DNA of 9,937 bases from Lawsonibacter sp. (GTDB lineage: Bacteria; Bacillota; Clostridia; Oscillospirales; Oscillospiraceae), in assembly GCA_022793355.1 (NCBI GenBank), contig JAAWCR010000052.1, positions 1 to 9,937 of the forward strand. Direction: 5' to 3'. The notes under the pieces were generated by a model. That model was given only the letters and a program-made list of their open reading frames with translations, was not told the DNA's origin and ran no database searches. Positions 1 to 5,146 of the stretch are shown here, piece after piece (position 1 is the stretch's first letter; each line of letters starts with the position of its first letter). Made by a program: the position numbers and the translations under genes.

Positions 1-735
1 CACCATGATGCCGCCGATGGCGATGAACACAGCGGTAATCATGCCGGCCAGATAGCGGTACTTCTTCACGTTGATACCAGACAGCTTGGCGGCCTGCTTG
101 TTGCCGCCCATGGCATAGAGGAAGCGGCCGTGCTTGGTGTAGTTCAGGAAGATGAACGCCGCCAGCACGCAGGCCAGCATGATAATGATAATGTAGGGGG
201 AGCGGCCGATGTTGCTGAACGCCTCGCTCAGGGCGGTGCGGGCGGGGGCGGCCCCGGTGTGGGGCACCCGCATGCCGGTGGACACCGCGCCGCCGCCGAT
301 GTACCACTGACCCAAGCCCTGGTGGACGAACATCAGCGCGCAGGTGGCCAGCATGTCGGGAATCTTGCACACCAGAATCAGGAACATAGTGAGCTGATAC
401 ATGATGAGGGTGACCACGATGCACATCACAATGGACATAAACAGGGACAGGCCGTACCACAGGTACATGGACACGAAGACGTAGGCCGAGCAGCTCGCCA
501 GGGTGCAGGCCGACATGTCGAAGCCGTCGGGGGCCATAGTCACGGTGGCGGCGATGCCGAACACGGTGGTGATGGACATGGCCAGCAGGATATTGACCAT
601 ATTGGCCTTGGACATGAAGAACGAGCCCTTCAGCGCAGTGAACACCACAAAGCACAGCACCAGCGCAATCACGGCGGCCCAATCCAATAGGAAGTGCAGG
701 ACCTTTTGCGTACTATTCTTTTCTAGCGTTTGCAT
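1..735 (-). CDS. Sugar ABC transporter permease, RbsC-like (partial, C-terminus off left edge)
   Basis: Membrane subunit of a simple-sugar ABC importer of the RbsC/BPD_transp_2 family; it forms the inner-membrane channel with the ATPase encoded just upstream. Hand translation gives 245 codons with no stop before the edge, starting MQTLEKNSTQ. Several hydrophobic segments are visible (about residues 19-35, 46-66, 95-122, 180-197 and 228-244). A 'GFDMS' segment (71-75) sits where RbsC proteins have their GIDLS motif. The cytoplasmic loop at 204-222 (GRFLYAMGGN, then AAKLSGIN) is the family hallmark. The start at 735 has a strong CAGGAGGAA ribosome site, and only 21 bp separate it from the ATPase stop, so the two are cotranscribed. 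Family members are usually a little over 300 residues, so perhaps 60-100 residues are missing. The substrate cannot be read from the sequence. Confidence 0.92.
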   Translation of the reverse strand, partial: MQTLEKNSTQKVLHFLLDWAAVIALVLCFVVFTALKGSFFMSKANMVNILLAMSITTVFGIAATVTMAPDGFDMSACTLASCSAYVFVSMYLWYGLSLFMSIVMCIVVTLIMYQLTMFLILVCKIPDMLATCALMFVHQGLGQWYIGGGAVSTGMRVPHTGAAPARTALSEAFSNIGRSPYIIIIMLACVLAAFIFLNYTKHGRFLYAMGGNKQAAKLSGINVKKYRYLAGMITAVFIAIGGIMV

Positions 736-756
736 ATCTGGTTCCTCCTGTTGTTT

Positions 757-2289
757 TTACGCCTTGACGTAGGCGGTGGTGCCGCCCACGGAGTAGTGCA
801 TGATCTCGTCCTCCGAGGTGTCGGCGGTGACCAGCTCAGCCATGATCTTGCCGTCGTACATGACGTAGATGCGGTCGGTGATGGACAGCAGCTCAGAATT
901 TTCGCAGGACGCGTAGATCACGCCGTTGCCCGCCTTGGCGATGTCGTAAATCAGGCGGAAAATGTCCTGCTTAGCGCCTACGTCCACCCCCTTGGTGGGC
1001 TCGTCAAAGATGTATACGTCGCAGTCCGCCGCCAGCCACTTGCCCACGGCCACCTTCTGCTGGTTGCCGCCGGAAAGGTTGCGCACCCACTGCCGGATGG
1101 AGGGAGTCTTGATGCCAAGCTGCTCCACATACCGTTTGGCGTTAGCGTCGGTTTTGGCCTTGTTGATGAAGGAGGCCACGCAGAACTTGCCCAGGCTGGC
1201 CGCCGACAGGTTGAAGCTCACGTCCTCATTGACCAGCACGCCCTCCTTCCGCCGCTCCTCGGGCACCAGGGCGATGCGCTCCCGCACCGCGTCGGAGGGG
1301 GTCTTGATCTTCAGGCGCTTGCCGTTCAGGATGATCTCGCCGCCGGTCTGCTTATAGCCTCCGAACAGGGTCTTGCAGAACTCGCTCTTGCCCGCGCCCA
1401 CCAGGCCCGCAATACCGATGATCTCACCCCGCTTCATATGCATGGACACGCCGTTCACCTTGCCGTCGCCGCCGGCAAGATCTCTCACCTCGAAAAACTC
1501 CTCGCCCAGCTTGACCTCCTCCTTGGGGAAGTTCTCCTCGAAGGTACGGCCCAGCATCATCTCCACAATCTCCTTGGAGGTGGTGTCCGGGGTCACGTCT
1601 CTGGTGCCCACGATCTCACCGTTGCGCATAACGGTGTACTGATGGCAGATCTGGATGATCTCGTGGATGCGGTGGGAGATAAAGATAACGCCGATGTTCT
1701 CCGTGTCCCGCAGGTGCTGCACCATCCGGAACAGCTCCACCGTCTCGGTATCGCTGAGGGGAGCGGTGGGCTCGTCCAGGATAAGGAAGCTGCACTGGCT
1801 CTGGATTGCCCGGGCAATGAGCACCATCTGCTTCTGGGCCAGGGACAGGTCCTGGACCAAGGTGCGCACGTTGATGTTTTTAATATTCAGCCGGCCCAGG
1901 ACCTCCCGGGCCTCCTGCCGCATTTTGGACCAGTTGATTACAGGCCGGCCCCTTGTATTCATAACCGTATCGTTGAGCATGACGTTTTCCGCCACGGACA
2001 GGGTAGGGATCAGGGCCGTGTCCACTTCCTGATACACGATCTGGATGCCCAGCTTCTTGGCCGCAGACGGATCACGGAGCTCTACAACCTCCCCGTTCAG
2101 AAGGACCTCTCCGTAATAGCTGGGGTTTGCGCCGGCCAGCACCTTCATCAGGGTGGATTTTCCGGCGCCGTTCGCGCCCACGAGGGCGCGGATTTCTCCG
2201 GTGGAGACCTGAAAGTCCACATCGGACAGCGCTTTCACACCGGGAAATTCAATGGAAACTTTTCTGGTTTCAAGTGTGATTTGATCCAT
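757..2289 (-). CDS. Sugar ABC transporter double ATP-binding protein (RbsA/MglA family)
   Basis: Cytoplasmic ATPase that powers the sugar importer; 510 residues, the usual length for RbsA/MglA/XylG proteins, which carry two fused nucleotide-binding domains. Domain 1: Walker A GANGAGKST (38-46), degenerate signature LSLAQ (148-152), Walker B FLILDE (168-173) and switch His206. Domain 2: Walker A GLVGAGKSE (295-303), the family-typical PEERRKEGV (343-351), canonical signature LSGGNQQ (405-411) and Walker B FDEPTKGVD (428-436). Domain 2 lacks a switch histidine (YASCENSEL), as is common in this family. Domain 2 keeps the Walker lysine (K301), which E. coli RbsA and MglA replace with Arg, so both sites may bind ATP. 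The start at 2289 follows an AGAGGGA ribosome site. It lies second in the operon, 146 bp after the binding-protein gene. Family assignment is secure; the transported sugar is unknown. Confidence 0.96.
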   Translation of the reverse strand: MDQITLETRKVSIEFPGVKALSDVDFQVSTGEIRALVGANGAGKSTLMKVLAGANPSYYGEVLLNGEVVELRDPSAAKKLGIQIVYQEVDTALIPTLSVAENVMLNDTVMNTRGRPVINWSKMRQEAREVLGRLNIKNINVRTLVQDLSLAQKQMVLIARAIQSQCSFLILDEPTAPLSDTETVELFRMVQHLRDTENIGVIFISHRIHEIIQICHQYTVMRNGEIVGTRDVTPDTTSKEIVEMMLGRTFEENFPKEEVKLGEEFFEVRDLAGGDGKVNGVSMHMKRGEIIGIAGLVGAGKSEFCKTLFGGYKQTGGEIILNGKRLKIKTPSDAVRERIALVPEERRKEGVLVNEDVSFNLSAASLGKFCVASFINKAKTDANAKRYVEQLGIKTPSIRQWVRNLSGGNQQKVAVGKWLAADCDVYIFDEPTKGVDVGAKQDIFRLIYDIAKAGNGVIYASCENSELLSITDRIYVMYDGKIMAELVTADTSEDEIMHYSVGGTTAYVKA

Positions 2290-2332
2290 GGGATTCCCTC
2301 TTTTCTACCGCGAAGGTAATACTTCTAACACA

Positions 2333-2345
2333 GGAGCTTTGCTCC
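2333..2345 (-). promoter_or_regulatory. Small intercistronic hairpin
   Basis: GGAGC-TTT-GCTCC is a 5-bp inverted repeat with a 3-nt loop. It lies downstream (in the minus-strand transcript) of the larger hairpin at 2368-2397 and upstream of the ATPase ribosome site. It may add to RNA stability or processing between the binding-protein and ATPase messages. It is short and could be chance. Confidence 0.3.
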
Positions 2346-2367
2346 CCTTTACAAAGACGCACATAAG

Positions 2368-2397
2368 GGAGGGGCCGGAGAATACTCCGGCCCCTCC
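2368..2397 (-). terminator. Intercistronic GC-rich hairpin (attenuator or partial terminator)
   Basis: A perfect 13-bp inverted repeat (GGAGGGGCCGGAG, loop AATA, CTCCGGCCCCTCC) lies 38 bp after the binding-protein stop codon and about 80 bp before the ATPase start. In the minus-strand transcript it is followed by CTTATGTGCGTCTTTG, which has no clean U-run, so termination should be incomplete. Such hairpins after binding-protein genes commonly leave more binding-protein message than membrane-subunit message, by partial termination or by blocking 3' exonucleases. That role is inferred here. Confidence 0.7.
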
Positions 2398-2435
2398 TCC
2401 GTCTATCGTGCCTGATTCGGTTGTTTCAGCTTAAT

Positions 2436-3644
2436 TTAGTGGATCAGGTCGGCGGGCATCCAATCGGCCACGGACAGGTAGCTCAGGTTGCCGTAGGTCT
2501 CATCGGCCACCTCAGCCAGGTTTTCCACGGTGGAGTCGGGCTTCAGGGCAGAGGCCAGAATGGCGGAGCCGGGGACCTCGACCACGTCCACGCCGGACTG
2601 GCCGCTGGCGGGATCGTAAATCTTGTCATACTCGCCGGCGATCTCCAGCATCAGGATACGCATGCCGATCTCGCCGTTCAGAGTCCAGTCGGTGGTGCCG
2701 GCGGCAGTCCAGATGTCGGGACGAGCCTGCATGTTGGTGACATCGACGGGGTCGATGTCAACACTGCCCATGGGCAGTGCAGCGCCGTTGGTGCCGTTGA
2801 AGTTGGCGTTCTCCACGATGGCCTGGTACACGCCCTGGCCGTAGCAGTCGTAGTACACCACAACGCCGTCCACGTCAGCCCGGTTCACGCCCTGGAGGTA
2901 GGCGGCAAATACGGTGTTGGCGGAGTCAACGGTGTCCTGGAGGGGCTGAACCTCGCCCACAGTCTTGATCTTGCCGGCCTGCTCATACTCCTGCCAGCCC
3001 ACCTCCCGGCGGTCGAAGGGGGAGTTGTAGTTGGGGCCGCGCCAGACCTTAATCAGGCGGACGCCCTCGCCGAAGTTCTTGATCATGTCATCAAGCAGAA
3101 CGGTAACCAGAGAGGCGTCCTGCTGGAACATCTGGGTGACGCCGGGGATCTTCTGATACTCGCCGTCGGCGTAGAACTGGGTGTCGAAGCAGGTGATCTT
3201 CAGGTTGGGGTACTGCTCGGTGATCTCCTTCAGGAAGACGTAGGAGCCATCCTGGTTGCCGTGGGAGACCAGCAGGCCGTCGTAGCCGCCGGCGGCGCAG
3301 GTGCGGATGGTGTCCTGCCACTTGTTGAAGTCGCCGTCGCAGAAGAACACATCGCAGGTGGCGCCCAGGGCCTTGGCCAGGTCCTGGCAGGAGTTGGCCC
3401 ACATCTGGAAGATGGTGGCGGAGGGCATAATCATGATGTACGCGACCTTCTTGCCGGCCACGGGGCTGGCCGTGGTGTCGCCGCCGGTCTGGGGAGTGCT
3501 CTGGGTGGCGCTGGAGCCGCCGGTGGGCTGCTGGGCGCTGCTGCCGCCGCCGGTGCTGCCGTTTCCGCCATTGCCGCCGCCACAGGCAGCCAAAGCGAGC
3601 ATCATAGACGCGGCAAGGATCATAGACAATACTCTTCTTTTCAT
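2436..3644 (-). CDS. Sugar-binding lipoprotein of ABC transporter (periplasmic-binding-protein type 4)
   Basis: Extracellular lipid-anchored receptor that captures a sugar and delivers it to the permease. The 402-residue product begins MKRRVLSMILAASMMLALAAC, a signal peptide ending in lipobox LAAC with lipidated Cys21. A Gly/Ser/Thr-rich tether of roughly 40 residues follows. The mature fold starts at GKKVAYIMIM, with DGLLVSH and later WTAAGTTDW segments in the layout of ribose/galactose-type (Peripla_BP_4) receptors. The start at 3644 was chosen over an in-frame one at 3728 because AAGGAGG lies 7 nt upstream, the signal peptide begins there, and the predicted transcription start (about 3693) lies inside the longer version. 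It is first in the importer operon and followed by a hairpin that likely keeps its message abundant. Ligand not identifiable; ribose, another aldose or a sugar conjugate are all possible. Confidence 0.94.
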   Translation of the reverse strand: MKRRVLSMILAASMMLALAACGGGNGGNGSTGGGSSAQQPTGGSSATQSTPQTGGDTTASPVAGKKVAYIMIMPSATIFQMWANSCQDLAKALGATCDVFFCDGDFNKWQDTIRTCAAGGYDGLLVSHGNQDGSYVFLKEITEQYPNLKITCFDTQFYADGEYQKIPGVTQMFQQDASLVTVLLDDMIKNFGEGVRLIKVWRGPNYNSPFDRREVGWQEYEQAGKIKTVGEVQPLQDTVDSANTVFAAYLQGVNRADVDGVVVYYDCYGQGVYQAIVENANFNGTNGAALPMGSVDIDPVDVTNMQARPDIWTAAGTTDWTLNGEIGMRILMLEIAGEYDKIYDPASGQSGVDVVEVPGSAILASALKPDSTVENLAEVADETYGNLSYLSVADWMPADLIH

Positions 3645-3669
3645 TTTGGTCCTCCTTAGAAGTTTTTTC

Positions 3670-3691
3670 ACAAAAGCGAACCAGCTTTTGT
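3670..3691 (-). promoter_or_regulatory. Inverted repeat in the 5' leader of the binding-protein gene
   Basis: ACAAAAGC, a 6-nt spacer and GCTTTTGT form a perfect 8-bp inverted repeat. It starts about 2 nt after the predicted transcription start (about 3693) and ends about 12 nt before the AAGGAGG ribosome site. It could be a 5' stem-loop that stabilises the message or a repressor operator overlapping the initiation region. The sequence alone does not decide between these. Confidence 0.5.
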
Positions 3692-3699
3692 TTGGTTGG

Positions 3700-3728
3700 A
3701 TTATATAACATGACCAGACAAATGGCAA
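3700..3728 (-). promoter_or_regulatory. Sigma-A promoter of the sugar ABC importer operon
   Basis: On the minus strand, TTGCCA (3723-3728) is followed by exactly 17 nt and a perfect TATAAT (3700-3705). Transcription should begin near 3693, giving a leader of about 49 nt with a strong ribosome site. This is the best promoter in the window by consensus match. Confidence 0.85.
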
Positions 3729-3845
3729 GGGCCGCCCCTGGGTTTTTGTTGCAAAATGTTAATTTTCGTCCATTCTCACAAATTGCACCGGGGGGTTTTG
3801 TTCAATTTACCCCTCCCGATTTGACCGGTGATTTTGGATATTTCC

Positions 3846-3884
3846 TCCGCCGTTCCGCCGGAGTTCCGCCGGTTTTTTCCGCCG
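3846..3884. repeat. Cluster of TCCGCCG direct repeats
   Basis: TCCGCCG begins at 3846, 3854, 3865 and 3878; the middle two copies extend to TTCCGCCGG and are exactly 11 nt apart, about one helical turn. The cluster lies roughly 120-160 bp upstream of the importer promoter and over 190 bp upstream of the kinase promoter. It may be a tandem regulator site, or simple-sequence drift; function is inference. Confidence 0.45.
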
Positions 3885-4079
3885 TTTTGTCCTCGTTTTC
3901 CAGGAAATCCCCCTGCTCTTTTTGTTAAAATCAGATCATTTTTTCTCTTTCTCTCCCCGCACGGCTTCTGCCGTCCTGACACCGCCAGAGGGACAGGCAG
4001 GACGGGCTCTCCCCTCCTGGATGAGTTCTTTCCTCTTTATTTCCCCACATTTCCCACATAAAACCACATTCTGGTGGCG

Positions 4080-4108
4080 TTGCTTTCCCGCCCCGTTTCT
4101 GGTATCAT
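4080..4108 (+). promoter_or_regulatory. Putative sigma-A promoter of the sugar kinase gene
   Basis: TTGCTT (4080-4085), a 17-nt spacer and TATCAT (4103-4108) fit a moderate sigma-A promoter. Transcription would start near 4115, leaving a leader of about 30 nt that contains AGGAGG (4129-4134). Confidence 0.6.
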
Positions 4109-4145
4109 TCAAACACAACAAAATTGACAGGAGGCGTCTGCGCAT

Positions 4146-5069
4146 ATGAAAATTTTAAACCTGGGTTCCATGAATGTGGACAACGTCTATCAGGTGGACG
4201 AGTTTCTCCTGCCCGGAGAGACCAAGCTGTCCCAGGGGCTTTCCCTGTTCTGCGGCGGAAAGGGGCTCAACCAGTCTATTGCTGCGGTGCGGGCGGGCAA
4301 CGAGGTGTGGCACGCCGGGCTCATCGGTGAGGACGGCGGCATGCTGCTGGACAAGCTGAAGGAGAACGGAGTGAACACCAGCCTGATCCGCCAGGTCCCC
4401 GGCAAGGGGGGGCACACCGTAATTCAGGTGAACCGCCAGGGACAAAACTGCATCCTGCTCTACGGCGGCACCAACCGGATGCTCACCCATGAGATTATCG
4501 ACGGCATTTTCGATGCCTTCGGCTCCGAGGGCGCGGTGCTGCTGCAAAATGAGATCAACCTCCTCCCCTACGTCATCGAGACTGCCCACAGGCGGGGGCT
4601 GCCCGTGTTTTTCAACGCTGCCCCCATGGACGCTCAGGTCAGCGAATGCGACCTCAGCCTGGTAGACTGGCTTATCGTCAACGAGGTTGAGGGCCGGCAG
4701 CTGGCCGGGGACTGCCCGGAGGAGGAGATTTTGTCCGTCCTGTCCCGGCAGTACCCCTCCATGAGCATTCTGCTCACCCTGGGCAGCCGGGGGGCCGTCT
4801 GCCTCCACCAGGGCGAGCGGCACACCATCGGCGTGTGTTCCGTTCAGGCCGTGGACACCACCGCCGCCGGGGATACCTTCAGCGGCTACTTTATGTACGG
4901 CGTCCTCCATGGCCTGCCCATTCCCGACTGCCTCCGTCTGGCCACCGCCGCCAGCGCCCTGTGCGTGGGCCGGGCCGGAGCGGCGGACTCCGTTCCCCTC
5001 AAGTCCGAGGTGGACCAGGCGCTGGCCCAGGGATCCCTGGAGGTCCCCCTGGCCCGCAGAGAGGGGTAA
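4146..5069 (+). CDS. PfkB-family carbohydrate kinase (ribokinase-like)
   Basis: Cytoplasmic ATP-dependent sugar kinase; 307 residues, the normal ribokinase length. The N-terminus has GSMNVD (7-12), matching the ribokinase substrate-binding start with Asp12. PfkB signature 1 is GGKGLNQ (37-43). An NEVE motif (179-182) fits the metal/phosphate NxxE site, and LGSRGAV (212-218) fits the nucleotide region. Signature 2 DTTAAGDTF (237-245) carries catalytic Asp243. The ATG is preceded by AGGAGG with 11 nt spacing. It is transcribed away from the importer operon across a shared control region, suggesting it phosphorylates the imported sugar. Ribose is the default guess, but related kinases act on fructosamines, nucleosides and other sugars, and no isomerase or aldolase lies nearby to settle it. 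No clear terminator follows, so some readthrough into the helicase gene is possible. Confidence 0.92.
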   Translation: MKILNLGSMNVDNVYQVDEFLLPGETKLSQGLSLFCGGKGLNQSIAAVRAGNEVWHAGLIGEDGGMLLDKLKENGVNTSLIRQVPGKGGHTVIQVNRQGQNCILLYGGTNRMLTHEIIDGIFDAFGSEGAVLLQNEINLLPYVIETAHRRGLPVFFNAAPMDAQVSECDLSLVDWLIVNEVEGRQLAGDCPEEEILSVLSRQYPSMSILLTLGSRGAVCLHQGERHTIGVCSVQAVDTTAAGDTFSGYFMYGVLHGLPIPDCLRLATAASALCVGRAGAADSVPLKSEVDQALAQGSLEVPLARREG

Positions 5070-5082
5070 CCGGTCGCAGCGG

Positions 5083-5111
5083 TTGAAGTTTCCTCCCTTT
5101 CGGGTTATACT
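5083..5111 (+). promoter_or_regulatory. Sigma-A promoter of the helicase gene
   Basis: TTGAAG (5083-5088), 17 nt, TATACT (5106-5111). Transcription should start near 5118. That leaves only about 8 nt before the ATG at 5126 but about 29 nt, including GAGGGAGGGA, before the GTG at 5147. This supports the GTG start. Confidence 0.7.
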
Positions 5112-5146
5112 ATAAGGGATTTGTCATGGAGAGGGAGGGATACCCC

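Larger units (their letters stand above)
3645..4145. other. Divergent regulatory region between importer operon and kinase
   Basis: About 500 bp with no credible gene; the short open frames here lack ribosome sites and have low-complexity composition. It holds a strong minus-strand promoter (3700-3728), a 5' leader inverted repeat (3670-3691), a cluster of TCCGCCG repeats (3846-3884), two overlapping inverted repeats (3961-4005), and a plus-strand promoter (4080-4108). Its base composition is more T/pyrimidine-rich than the flanking genes. The length is generous for a simple divergent promoter and suggests regulator binding, but no regulator gene is in view and I found no convincing catabolite-repression (cre) site. 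Confidence 0.7.

Noticed and set aside
130..690. A 186-codon plus-strand frame opposite the permease
   Set aside because: It is very rich in His, Gly, Asp and Gln, the usual reverse complement of a hydrophobic membrane protein; the permease frame has a ribosome site and family motifs.
730..2319. A 529-codon open frame on the plus strand opposite the ATPase gene
   Set aside because: It is antisense to an intact, motif-rich ABC ATPase, has a His/Gly/Asp-rich composition typical of reverse-frame translation of GC-rich genes, and matches no family I recognise.
2421..3659. A 412-codon plus-strand frame opposite the sugar-binding protein
   Set aside because: It is a low-complexity Gly/Ala/Val product antisense to a well-supported lipoprotein gene; no credible ribosome site.
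3645..3728. An extra 28-residue N-terminus on the sugar-binding protein (start at 3728)
   Set aside because: It would place translation across the promoter and bury the signal peptide; the ATG at 3644 has an ideal ribosome site.
3776..4145. Short open frames of 68-78 codons in the divergent intergenic region
   Set aside because: None has a good ribosome site. Their products are Arg/Lys- or Phe/Pro-rich, and they overlap predicted control sequences.
3645..4145. CcpA cre site controlling the sugar genes
   Set aside because: I looked for the TGNAANCGNNNNCA-type pattern on both strands near the promoters and found no convincing match.
4155..4910. A 251-codon minus-strand frame opposite the sugar kinase
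   Set aside because: It is antisense to a kinase with both PfkB signatures, and its composition is that of a shadow frame.
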